Part shown: piece after piece, positions 1-6,602 of the stretch
Position numbering within the stretch: the first letter of the stretch is position 1
Layout of the letters: each line of letters opens with the position of its first letter
Source: Bacteroidales bacterium
GTDB lineage: Bacteria > Bacteroidota > Bacteroidia > Bacteroidales > Lentimicrobiaceae
Reading direction: 5' to 3'
NCBI GenBank assembly: GCA_022837485.1
Contig: JALHHH010000024.1
Coordinates: forward strand, 80,808 to 87,577
DNA length: 6,770 bases
Position numbers and translations under genes: made by a program
The notes under the pieces: generated by a model
Told to the model about the DNA's origin: nothing
The model's input: the letters and a program-made list of their open reading frames with translations, nothing else
Databases searched by the model: none

Positions 1-33
1 GATTAAGAAATTTTTACCCCTTTAAAAGGGATA

Positions 34-41
34 CAAAGGTA
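34..41 (-). promoter_or_regulatory. Left-pointing promoter -7 element (TACCTTTG)
   Basis: Read on the minus strand the bases are TACCTTTG, a perfect match to the Bacteroidota TAnnTTTG element. An A-run lies just upstream of it (plus-strand T-run at 44-51). No TTG is seen at the expected 19-21 bp distance, so the -33 half is weak. Transcription would run leftward out of the window. A short inverted repeat (CCCTTT at 18-23, AAAGGG at 25-30) sits at about the expected start of transcription and could be an operator, though it may be chance in AT-rich DNA. Confidence 0.5.
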
Positions 42-189
42 CGTTTTTTTTGGATAGAAAATCACCGATTTGTAAGCCAAAAACCTGCCATTTTCCAACA
101 CCGGGCTGTTGAAAAATAAAACGGCATTGTATTTGATCTGTCAACCGGCATTTATGCAAAAATTTAAATTTCAAAACATCTCCAAAAGC

Positions 190-220
190 TTGTTTAACCG
201 CGTTACAAGCAGTAATTTTG
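190..220 (+). promoter_or_regulatory. Probable clpC promoter
   Basis: TTG at 190-192 and TAATTTTG at 213-220 are separated by 20 bp. This fits the Bacteroidota housekeeping sigma-factor pattern (TTG, 19-21 bp, TAnnTTTG). Transcription would begin near 227 and give clpC a leader of about 105 nt. The spacer is largely filled by an interrupted inverted repeat spanning 188-210 (arms GCTTG and CAAGC outside, TAAC and GTTA inside), which overlaps the -33 element and could be a regulator site. No CIRCE (HrcA) sequence is seen. Confidence 0.6.
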
Positions 221-288
221 GATTTTGGAAAACTTCCGCTAAGGAATGTTGTTAATTTTTATTAAAAAGAGCAGGAACGGTGCAGGCG

Positions 289-327
289 ATGTCCGCAGAA
301 CCCATGACAGGCTCTCTAACTCTGTAA
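289..327 (+). CDS. Possible 12-codon upstream ORF in the clpC leader
   Basis: An ATG at 289 opens a frame reading MSAEPMTGSLTL and stops at TAA 325-327, four bases before the clpC ATG and in a different frame. A purine-rich AGGA lies at 273-276 and GCAGG at 282-286, so ribosome entry is conceivable. An inverted repeat (AGAGC at 268-272, GCTCT at 311-315) encloses its start region. It could be a leader peptide translationally coupled to clpC. A frame this short also arises easily by chance, and nothing in the peptide itself indicates a function. Confidence 0.25.
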   Translation: MSAEPMTGSLTL

Positions 328-331
328 TAAA

Positions 332-2881
332 ATGGAAGCAAAATTTTCACAACGAGTGAAAGATGTGTTAACATATAGCCGTGAAGAGTCGTTACGACTT
401 GGAAATGATTACATTGGTGTTGAACACCTCTTGCTTGGTATTATCCGGGAAGGCGAAGGAATGGCCATTCAGATCATGAATCTGCTTGGGGTTGATACGA
501 ATGACGTTCGCCGTACGCTGGAACGTGCCATAGGGACAACGATAGCACGTGACAAATCGGCAGAAAATCTGCCACTTGTTAAGCAAGCAGAGCGCGCGTT
601 GAAGCTCACCTATCTGGAGGCCAAGGTTTTCAACAGTGAACTAATTGGCACTGAACATCTGTTACTGGCTATTTTAAAAGACCCCGATAATCTGGTGACC
701 ACAACCTTGTCGAAATATGGTGTTGATTACGATGCTGTAAGGGATGAGCTGAAAACCATAATAAGCAACGATGAAAACCGGACGTTTGAATCGCCCAGTG
801 CCGAACTGCCCGGAAGTCCTTCTGATGAGGAAGGCGATGAGAGCCGTGGATACGGCGGAGCCAGGAAAGTTGCAGATTCAAAGTCAAAAACTCCGGTTCT
901 CGATAATTTTGGCCGCGACTTAACCAAAGCTGCGGAGGAAGGCAGGCTTGATCCCATTGTAGGACGCGAAAAGGAGCTTGAGCGAATTGCCCAGATTCTG
1001 AGTCGTCGAAAGAAAAACAATCCGATTCTAATCGGAGAACCCGGTGTTGGAAAATCGGCTATTGCCGAGGGTCTGGCACTCAGAATCATAGCACGCAAGG
1101 TTTCCAGGGTATTGTTCAACAAAAGGATATTTACCCTTGATCTGGCCTCTTTGGTTGCAGGCACCAAATACAGGGGTCAGTTTGAAGAGCGGATGAAGGC
1201 AGTTTTAAATGAACTGGAGAAAAACCGGGATATCATTCTTTTTATCGATGAAATTCATACTATTGTAGGTGCGGGAAATGCTTCTGGCTCGCTGGATGCA
1301 TCCAATATGTTCAAACCTGCACTGGCCCGCGGTGAAATTCAGTGCATTGGCGCTACAACACTCGACGAATACCGTCAGTACATTGAAAAGGATGGCGCCC
1401 TGGAGCGCAGGTTTCAGAAAATTCTGGTAGATCCCACTTCCATTGATGAAACCATTGAAATTCTGAATAATATCAAGGAAAAATACGAGGATCATCACCT
1501 GGTTAAATATGCCGACGAGGCCATCAAGGCATGTGTAAGTCTTACAAACCGCTACCTGTCTGACCGTTACCTTCCCGATAAGGCCATCGATGCGCTGGAC
1601 GAAGCCGGAGCCAGGGTACACATTACAAATATGCAGGTTCCGGTTGAAATTCTTGATCTTGAGGCTCGCATTGAAGAGGTTAAGCTGCTTAAGAATAAGG
1701 CTATTCACAGCCAGAAATTTGAAGAAGCAGCCAAACACCGCGATGCGGAGCGTAAACTGCTTCTGGAACTGGAAGCTGCAAAACGCCGATGGGAAGAGGA
1801 TTCCAAGATACACAGGATAGAAGTTACGGAAGACAACGTTGCTGAAGTGGTGGCTATGATGACCGGAGTTCCCGTTCAGCGTATTGCCCAGAACGAGAGC
1901 GACAAATTGCTGAACATGGAAGAAGACCTGGCCGGTTCGGTTATAGGTCAGAATGAAGCAATCCGAAAAGTGGTGAAGGCAATCCGCCGCAACAGAGCCG
2001 GATTGAAAGATCCGAATAAACCTATCGGTACATTTATTTTTCTCGGACCTACCGGTGTGGGCAAAACCCATCTCGCAAAAGTACTTGCTAAATATTTGTT
2101 CGACACGGAAGATACTTTGGTACGGATCGACATGAGTGAGTACATGGAGAAATTTGCCGTTTCCAGGCTGGTTGGAGCTCCTCCGGGTTATGTTGGATAT
2201 GAAGAGGGCGGTCAGCTGACAGAGAAAGTGAGAAGGAAACCCTATTCCATCGTACTGCTTGATGAAATTGAAAAAGCTCATCCCGATATTTTCCACATTC
2301 TGCTGCAGGTGCTCGACGACGGGGTTCTGACCGACAGCCTTGGCCGTAAAGTCGACTTTAAGAATACCATTGTTATCATGACTTCAAACATAGGTTCGCG
2401 TCAGCTTAAGGACTTTGGTCAGGGTGTCGGATTTGCCACAAATGCAAAGCTCTCCGGAAGTTCGGCTTATGCCCAGGGTGTAATTGAGAACGCGCTGAAA
2501 CGTTCGTTTGCCCCTGAGTTCCTTAATCGTATCGATGACGTGATCATTTTTGATTCACTTGAGCGTGAAGATATTCACAAGATTATTGATATTGAACTGG
2601 GGCACCTTTACAAGCGCATTTCTGAGATGGGATACAACATTGAAGTAACGACACCAGCCAAAGATTTCATCGTGGAGAAGGGATGGGATGCACAATTTGG
2701 TGCCCGTCCGCTTAAGCGAGCCATACAGAAGTACATTGAAGATGCGCTTGCAGAAGAGATCATCAAGTCGCGACTGCACGAAGGCGACCGTATCGTAATC
2801 GATCATGAAACCGATTCTCCCGAGCTTAAAATCAGCATCGTGAAACCGGAGATAGAAGCTGGAATGCCCGCTGAAAGCTAA
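332..2881 (+). CDS. clpC: ClpC-type ATP-dependent unfoldase (Clp protease ATP-binding subunit)
   Basis: Cytoplasmic Hsp100/AAA+ unfoldase that threads substrates into the ClpP peptidase. At 849 residues it has the usual ClpC length and looks intact. Order: two Clp-N repeats (about 5-60 and 80-140); an acidic, probably flexible linker (about 145-190); first AAA+ module with Walker A GEPGVGKS (235-242) and Walker B ILFIDE (302-307); the ClpC-type M/UVR coiled-coil insert (about 440-490); second AAA+ module with Walker A GPTGVGKT (572-579), Walker B VLLDE (641-645) and FLNRID (730-735); and a C-terminal D2-small domain. VGF at 699-701 is placed like the ClpP-binding loop, which argues for a protease partner rather than a ClpB-type disaggregase; the short M domain agrees. 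The start is the first Met of the frame, directly before the Clp-N homology. No Shine-Dalgarno is seen, as is usual in this phylum. No clpP or mcsAB lies nearby. Confidence 0.97.
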   Translation: MEAKFSQRVKDVLTYSREESLRLGNDYIGVEHLLLGIIREGEGMAIQIMNLLGVDTNDVRRTLERAIGTTIARDKSAENLPLVKQAERALKLTYLEAKVFNSELIGTEHLLLAILKDPDNLVTTTLSKYGVDYDAVRDELKTIISNDENRTFESPSAELPGSPSDEEGDESRGYGGARKVADSKSKTPVLDNFGRDLTKAAEEGRLDPIVGREKELERIAQILSRRKKNNPILIGEPGVGKSAIAEGLALRIIARKVSRVLFNKRIFTLDLASLVAGTKYRGQFEERMKAVLNELEKNRDIILFIDEIHTIVGAGNASGSLDASNMFKPALARGEIQCIGATTLDEYRQYIEKDGALERRFQKILVDPTSIDETIEILNNIKEKYEDHHLVKYADEAIKACVSLTNRYLSDRYLPDKAIDALDEAGARVHITNMQVPVEILDLEARIEEVKLLKNKAIHSQKFEEAAKHRDAERKLLLELEAAKRRWEEDSKIHRIEVTEDNVAEVVAMMTGVPVQRIAQNESDKLLNMEEDLAGSVIGQNEAIRKVVKAIRRNRAGLKDPNKPIGTFIFLGPTGVGKTHLAKVLAKYLFDTEDTLVRIDMSEYMEKFAVSRLVGAPPGYVGYEEGGQLTEKVRRKPYSIVLLDEIEKAHPDIFHILLQVLDDGVLTDSLGRKVDFKNTIVIMTSNIGSRQLKDFGQGVGFATNAKLSGSSAYAQGVIENALKRSFAPEFLNRIDDVIIFDSLEREDIHKIIDIELGHLYKRISEMGYNIEVTTPAKDFIVEKGWDAQFGARPLKRAIQKYIEDALAEEIIKSRLHEGDRIVIDHETDSPELKISIVKPEIEAGMPAES

Positions 2882-2905
2882 AACAGTCGCTTTATCAGGT
2901 CGTCT

Positions 2906-2913
2906 TATATTTG
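2906..2913 (+). promoter_or_regulatory. Candidate -7 element upstream of the yciI-like gene
   Basis: TATATTTG matches TAnnTTTG perfectly and lies 24 bases after the clpC stop codon. There is no TTG at the right distance, and the next gene starts 170 bases further on, so the leader would be long. A competing, weaker possibility is TATAAT at 3035-3040 nearer the gene, which does not fit the Bacteroidota consensus. An inverted repeat, ATTTGC (2909-2914) with GCAAAT (2924-2929), overlaps the element. Confidence 0.35.
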
Positions 2914-2934
2914 CAGTTTGACCGCAAATGCATT

Positions 2935-2996
2935 AGGTTCTAAAAATTATTGAAATATATTATGCTGTTTCGCAATATATTGCGTAATCGGAACCT
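2935..2996. repeat. Nested palindrome between clpC and the yciI-like gene
   Basis: The outer arms AGGTTC (2935-2940) and GAACCT (2991-2996) are exact inverted repeats. Between them is a perfect 14-bp palindrome, CGCAATATATTGCG (2971-2984), whose core octamer AATATATT also occurs at 2954-2961, exactly 20 bp earlier. Two self-complementary sites two helical turns apart resemble paired binding sites for a dimeric regulator. In RNA the same bases could form a hairpin. No T-run follows, so it does not look like an intrinsic terminator. The regulator and target are unknown; the yciI-like gene at 3083 is the obvious candidate. Confidence 0.5.
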
Positions 2997-3082
2997 GTGT
3001 AATCCCGGGCTTTTGGGTTTGGAATTGTTCAAATTATAATGCGTTTTAAGACAGCTTTAATTTAATCATAAACACCGATGAT

Positions 3083-3496
3083 ATGAAAACTAAACCTTTT
3101 TCTGTAATTATCCTGTTGTTGGTTTTGTTTTTACTTTCTGCAGTGGCTTCTGCTCAGGAGACCAAAAGTGGTGAACATGCGGCTGAAACGATGAAAGTAT
3201 ATTATATGGCATTTCTGAAAAGTGGTTCAGAGCGAGGTCAGGATTCGGCAACGGTTGCAGCCATTCAGCAGGGACACATGGCACACATCAACCGCATGGC
3301 TGAAGACAAAAAGCTTGTGCTGGCCGGACCTTTCATCGGTGATAAAGAGTTTCGGGGCATCTTTGTGCTGAACGTCGGAAGTATGGAGGAAGCACAGGAA
3401 CTGACGGAGCAGGATCCGGCAGTGAAATCGGGCCGGCTTTCCGTTGAAATTATCCGATGGTATGGTCCGGTAAAACTCAGCGAAATTGAATGGTAG
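3083..3496 (+). CDS. Exported YciI-like (YCII-domain) protein
   Basis: A 137-residue protein with a clear Sec signal peptide: KTK at residues 2-4, a hydrophobic core (about 6-22) and a likely signal peptidase I cleavage after VASA (residues 21-24). There is no lipobox cysteine. The mature part, from about residue 38, resembles the YCII domain, a ferredoxin-like alpha/beta fold related to muconolactone isomerases. It shows the family pattern of a histidine after the first helix (H65/H68 in GHMAH), LVLAGPF (78-84), RGIFVL (91-96) and EQDPAVKSG (109-117) with the Asp-Pro often held to be at the active site. The cellular role of the family is poorly known. YciI proteins are usually cytosolic, so the signal peptide is notable. 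The gene is probably a single transcription unit and converges on the Mur ligase gene. Confidence 0.85.
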   Translation: MKTKPFSVIILLLVLFLLSAVASAQETKSGEHAAETMKVYYMAFLKSGSERGQDSATVAAIQQGHMAHINRMAEDKKLVLAGPFIGDKEFRGIFVLNVGSMEEAQELTEQDPAVKSGRLSVEIIRWYGPVKLSEIEW

Positions 3497-3517
3497 CCGG
3501 TTCAACGGATAATTTCG
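3481..3517. terminator. Possible shared hairpin at the convergent gene ends
   Basis: CGAAATT (3481-3487) and AATTTCG (3511-3517) are exact 7-bp inverted repeats. Inside them an imperfect stem (CCGGTT with AACGG, 3497-3508) can form. The structure spans both stop codons, which are only 5 bp apart, and reads the same on either strand, so it could act as a bidirectional transcript end. No U-tract follows on either side, so a classical intrinsic terminator is not supported. Confidence 0.3.
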
Positions 3518-4860
3518 GCAGCCAGTTCCGGAAGGTTCATTCCATCAAAATTTCCGGAACTCATCAACAGCAGGTTCATGTTTTCCCAGTGCTGTTTTGC
3601 CAGAAAATTCAGTAATTCTTCTTTTTCCGTAAAAACCTGAATATCATCTCTTACAAAGGCCTTGCTTACATCATTGGACGAGAAAACGGGCAAGCGTTTA
3701 AGATCCAGGGCATGTCGGCTGAAAAATACAACGGCAAGGTCAGCATTTTCCATTGAGCCTTTGTATTCAGACAGGAAATTTTTATTCAGGCTGCTGTAGG
3801 TGTGCAATTCCATTACGGCAACAAGCCTGCGTTCAGGAAACTGCTCTTTTACGGCATTAATGGTAGCCTTCAGTTTCGAAGGGCTGTGCGCAAAGTCTTT
3901 ATAAACATTACAGGTACTGCCCTTTGCCAGGCATTCCAGACGTTTTGACGCACCGTTAAACGACTCAATGGCATCAAGGAACGTGTTTTCGCTGACGCCC
4001 ATTGCTTCACACACCAGGCGGGCACCTTCAAGGTTCATCATATTATGGCGTCCGAATATTTTCAGAGCGACCTGACGGTAATTTTTTTTCAGGATTGTAA
4101 CACCATCTTTCACATAATAATCCGGTGTATAATAAGGAATTGTTTTCACATCGCTTCCGGCGCTTTGTATCACGGTCGTTACTTCAGAATCATCGGCACA
4201 ATAGATCAACTTTCCGCCGGGAGGTACAAGACCTGCGAAAATCCGGAACTGATCCCGGTAATTTTCAAAGGTGGGAAAAACGTTCACATGATCCCAGGCG
4301 ATGCCGCTAATCAGGGCTATATCAGGCATGTAGAGGTGAAATTTAGGCCGGGGATCCAGTGCGGAAGTCAGGTATTCATCGCCTTCGAAGACCATAAATC
4401 GGGCTGTTTCCGATAGTTTAACCATCACATCAAAACCTTCGAGCTGTGCCCCTACCATAAAATCGGTTTCTATACCGGCGTATTTCAGTACATGTAGGAT
4501 CATTGCTGTAATCGAGGTTTTGCCATGGCTGCCTCCAATTACAATCCTAATTTTATCTTTCGACTGCTCGTACAAGTATTCGGGATATGAGAATATCTTC
4601 AGTCCCAGTTCCTTTGCTTTCAGTAGTTCGGGATTGTCTGATCTGGCGTGCATTCCCAGAATAACGGCATCGGTTCCCGCGGATAATTTTTCCGGAAACC
4701 AGCCGGTGGAAGGAGGCAACAAGCCGAATCCGGAAAGTCGTGACAAGGCAGGTTCAAAAATTTCATCGTCACTTCCGGTAACGGAATAACCTTTATGATG
4801 GAGTGCGAGTGCCAGATTATGCATGGCACTTCCGCCAATAGCAATGAAGTGTACATTCAT
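3502..4860 (-). CDS. mpl: Mpl-type Mur ligase (UDP-MurNAc : muropeptide ligase)
   Basis: Cytoplasmic ATP-dependent ligase of the MurC/Mpl family. Mpl rejoins recycled L-Ala-gamma-D-Glu-meso-DAP tripeptide to UDP-N-acetylmuramate, bypassing MurC, MurD and MurE. With the chosen start it has 452 residues, close to E. coli Mpl. Visible: N-terminal Rossmann-like UDP-binding segment IAIGGSAMHN (6-15); P-loop GGSHGKTS (109-116); FEGDEY (158-163) followed by a DPRPKF block (169-174) typical of Mpl rather than MurC; WDH (189-191); GRHNMMN (270-276); SKRLE (305-309); and FAHSPSKL (323-330), the C-terminal ligase-domain signature. The frame extends 7 codons upstream to a TTG, but MNVHFIAIGG begins exactly where the family does and the extension runs into the promoter. 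MurC is the main alternative; the EGDEY/DPRPKF region makes Mpl likelier. Substrate choice is not proven by sequence. Confidence 0.88.
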   Translation of the reverse strand: MNVHFIAIGGSAMHNLALALHHKGYSVTGSDDEIFEPALSRLSGFGLLPPSTGWFPEKLSAGTDAVILGMHARSDNPELLKAKELGLKIFSYPEYLYEQSKDKIRIVIGGSHGKTSITAMILHVLKYAGIETDFMVGAQLEGFDVMVKLSETARFMVFEGDEYLTSALDPRPKFHLYMPDIALISGIAWDHVNVFPTFENYRDQFRIFAGLVPPGGKLIYCADDSEVTTVIQSAGSDVKTIPYYTPDYYVKDGVTILKKNYRQVALKIFGRHNMMNLEGARLVCEAMGVSENTFLDAIESFNGASKRLECLAKGSTCNVYKDFAHSPSKLKATINAVKEQFPERRLVAVMELHTYSSLNKNFLSEYKGSMENADLAVVFFSRHALDLKRLPVFSSNDVSKAFVRDDIQVFTEKEELLNFLAKQHWENMNLLLMSSGNFDGMNLPELAAEIIR

Positions 4861-4878
4861 CGGGTAGGATCTTTGACA

Positions 4879-4886
4879 CAAAAATA
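4879..4886 (-). promoter_or_regulatory. Promoter -7 element for the Mur ligase gene
   Basis: The minus strand reads TATTTTTG, a perfect TAnnTTTG match, 18 bases before the ATG at 4860. Transcription would start about 11 bases before the ATG, giving a very short leader. No clear TTG lies 19-21 bp upstream. The position supports the ATG at 4860 over the TTG at 4881, which falls inside this element. Confidence 0.55.
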
Positions 4887-4938
4887 AACGAAATCCTATC
4901 TCCCGGCACTTTCTGATGAAGGGTTTGCAGCTTTATGT

Positions 4939-4946
4939 TATTTTTG
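4939..4946 (+). promoter_or_regulatory. Promoter -7 element for the MBL hydrolase-cysH unit
   Basis: TATTTTTG, identical to the element facing the other way at 4879-4886, lies 17 bases before the ATG at 4964. Transcription should begin near 4953, downstream of the earlier in-frame ATG at 4916. This makes 4964 the sensible start. The -33 part is weak. No SAM-type riboswitch or other long leader fits in so short a 5' end. Confidence 0.55.
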
Positions 4947-4963
4947 CCACAACCCTTTTTAGT

Positions 4964-5812
4964 ATGGAACTTATCCCACTGATAGCCGATTATTGGAAGA
5001 TGGATGGAGGTGTAGCCTTCGGTGTTGTTCCCAAGACGCTGTGGACCAAGGCTTATCCGGAAGACCAGGACAATCTGATCCGGATTGTAACGCGTTGTTT
5101 GCTGATAAAAAGCGGCTCTTCCGTGATATTGATCGACGCAGGCATGGGCGATAAACGCGATGAAAAATACAATAATTGGAAGTATCGTTTTGGCAGTTCC
5201 GGAATTGCTGAAGCGTTGCTCCGGGTTGGAACATTGCCGGGAGAGGTAACGGATGTGCTCTTTACCCACCTTCACGACGATCATGTCGGGGGTGCAACTT
5301 ACACCAATGACGAGGGCTGTATTTGCGAGGTCTTTCCCAATGCGACCTACTGGTGTTCGGAAACCCACTGGAATTGGGCTCAAAATTCAAATGTCAGGGA
5401 ATCTGCTGCGTACTTCAGCGACAATCTTGACCCGCTTGAGAAGTCCGGCCGTCTGCGCTTGATCGCAAGAGAAGGCGAATGGCTGGCTGAAATCAGGTTA
5501 AGGATGTTCAACGGACATACGCGCGGGCAGGTGGTCCCGGTAATTCCGGTTGGAGAAACCAAGGTGGTGTTTACAGCCGACTTTATCGGATCCAAAGCCA
5601 ATATTCCGGTTCATTATATTCCTGCTGTGGATATAGATCCGCTCACTTCCATGATTGAAAAAGAAGCTTTTCTGGCCGAAGCTGCCGATAACCGCTACAT
5701 TTTGATGTTTGAACACGACTATTATTGCGAAGCCTGTTTCATTGAACGCACCGGTAATGGCTATGCTGCAGGAAAGGAACTAAAGCTAAATGAATTGAAT
5801 CTAAACTCCTGA
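4964..5812 (+). CDS. Metallo-beta-lactamase-fold metallo-hydrolase, substrate unknown
   Basis: A 282-residue MBL-superfamily protein with the full dinuclear metal-ligand set, numbered from the chosen start: H102-x-H104-x-D106-H107 (THLHDDHVGG), H185 (NGHTRGQ), D206 (FTADF) and H251 (FEHDYY). LIDAGMGD (56-63) is the usual strand-loop before the active site. No signal peptide is expected, so it is probably cytosolic. The overall form resembles the broad hydrolase/lactonase-like group (COG0491-like) rather than ETHE1-type persulfide dioxygenases or true beta-lactamases. Substrate cannot be told from sequence. A CxxC pair (255-258) follows the last metal ligand. A frame-opening ATG 16 codons upstream would add residues encoded by the promoter itself, while MELIPL matches the usual family start. 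It precedes cysH by 4 nt and is almost certainly co-transcribed with it. Confidence 0.85.
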   Translation: MELIPLIADYWKMDGGVAFGVVPKTLWTKAYPEDQDNLIRIVTRCLLIKSGSSVILIDAGMGDKRDEKYNNWKYRFGSSGIAEALLRVGTLPGEVTDVLFTHLHDDHVGGATYTNDEGCICEVFPNATYWCSETHWNWAQNSNVRESAAYFSDNLDPLEKSGRLRLIAREGEWLAEIRLRMFNGHTRGQVVPVIPVGETKVVFTADFIGSKANIPVHYIPAVDIDPLTSMIEKEAFLAEAADNRYILMFEHDYYCEACFIERTGNGYAAGKELKLNELNLNS

Positions 5813-5816
5813 GAAA

Positions 5817-6527
5817 ATGGATCACAAGAAAGAAGCTGAGATATTAAATGGGAAATTGAGCGGTTTGCCTGCTGAAGAAATTTTACGCTGGTTTCTGATG
5901 GAATTTTCGGGTAAGGCAGTATTCTCCAGCAGTCTGGGAGCCGAGGATCAGGCGATTACGCATATGATCTCGGGTATTCGAAAATCAGCACGTATTTTCA
6001 CCCTCGATACCGGCCGCTTGTTCCCGGAAACGTATGATCTGATAGACCTTACCAGCAAAAAGTACGGTATTACCATTGAAGTATTCTTTCCCGATTCAGC
6101 GGAGGTTGAAAAAATGGTTAATTCCAAAGGAATCAATCTTTTTTACGACAGCATTGAGAATCGAAAGCTGTGCTGCGGCATCCGGAAGATACATCCTCTC
6201 CGGCGGGCCTTCGCCGGTATGGATGCCTGGATTTGCGGTCTCAGACGTGAACAATCGGTTACACGCAAGAATATGCAGACCGTTGAATGGGATGAAACAA
6301 ACGGCCTGATAAAAGTGAATCCACTGATTGATTGGACCGAGGAGCAGGTATGGAATTATCTGAAGCATCATAATGTTCCTTACAACAAACTGCACGACCA
6401 GGGTTTCCCAAGCATCGGTTGTCAACCTTGTACCCGCGCCGTAATGCAGGGAGAGGATGTTCGCGCCGGCCGCTGGTGGTGGGAAAATCCTGAGTCGAGG
6501 GAATGTGGTCTTCACAAAAAGAATTAA
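5817..6527 (+). CDS. cysH: Iron-sulfur APS reductase (assimilatory, thioredoxin-dependent), CysH
   Basis: Cytoplasmic reductase turning adenylyl sulfate into sulfite and AMP in sulfate assimilation. At 236 residues it is of normal length. Visible: the PP-motif loop SSSLGAED (37-44); LDTGRLFPET (63-72); CC at 119-120 and C202-x-x-C205, the four [4Fe-4S] ligands that mark APS rather than PAPS reductases; the conserved WICGLRREQS (138-147); RAGRWWWE (216-223), also typical of the APS type; and the C-terminal ECGLH (229-233) with catalytic C230. Its ATG follows the MBL stop by 4 nt, so the two form an operon under the promoter near 4939. No ATP sulfurylase (cysDN) or sulfite reductase gene is in view; they could lie elsewhere. 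The remaining doubt is mainly whether it uses APS only, since some cluster-bearing enzymes accept both substrates. Confidence 0.95.
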   Translation: MDHKKEAEILNGKLSGLPAEEILRWFLMEFSGKAVFSSSLGAEDQAITHMISGIRKSARIFTLDTGRLFPETYDLIDLTSKKYGITIEVFFPDSAEVEKMVNSKGINLFYDSIENRKLCCGIRKIHPLRRAFAGMDAWICGLRREQSVTRKNMQTVEWDETNGLIKVNPLIDWTEEQVWNYLKHHNVPYNKLHDQGFPSIGCQPCTRAVMQGEDVRAGRWWWENPESRECGLHKKN

Positions 6528-6602
6528 AAACCTTATCTCTCTGAAAAATAATTTGTTTGCTTTTCGTTGAGCGAAATGCGATGGTTTATGTGCTCAGACA
6601 CG

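Larger units (their letters stand above)
1..331. other. Non-coding region upstream of clpC
   Basis: No convincing protein-coding gene longer than a leader peptide is visible here on either strand. The stretch is AT-rich and holds, left to right, a small inverted repeat, a minus-strand promoter element (34-41), an A/T run (eight T at 44-51), a weak hairpin (CAACA at 96-100 with TGTTG at 107-111), two direct copies of CGGCATT (122-128 and 146-152), a 12-bp AT palindrome (160-171), the clpC promoter (190-220) and the clpC leader. The two outward-facing promoter candidates suggest that clpC is transcribed divergently from a gene lying to the left of the window. Confidence 0.7.

Noticed and set aside
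96..111. CAACA/TGTTG hairpin as a terminator
   Set aside because: The stem is only 5 bp and neither strand has a U-tract after it.
1205..2296. Long open frame (363 codons) antisense to clpC
   Set aside because: It lies wholly inside an unmistakable clpC, has a Cys/Phe-rich composition typical of antisense shadow frames, and shows no recognisable domain.
4916..4963. N-terminal hydrophobic extension of the MBL protein
   Set aside because: The extra 16 residues are encoded by the promoter region; the family-like N-terminus begins at the ATG at 4964.
4861..4963. SAM riboswitch or other sulfur-responsive leader before the MBL-cysH unit
   Set aside because: The region is only 103 bp, is shared with a divergent gene, and shows none of the conserved S-box sequence blocks.
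4817..5383. 188-codon minus-strand frame across the divergent promoter and the MBL gene
   Set aside because: It overlaps the starts of two well-supported genes and both promoters, and its translation shows no family motif.
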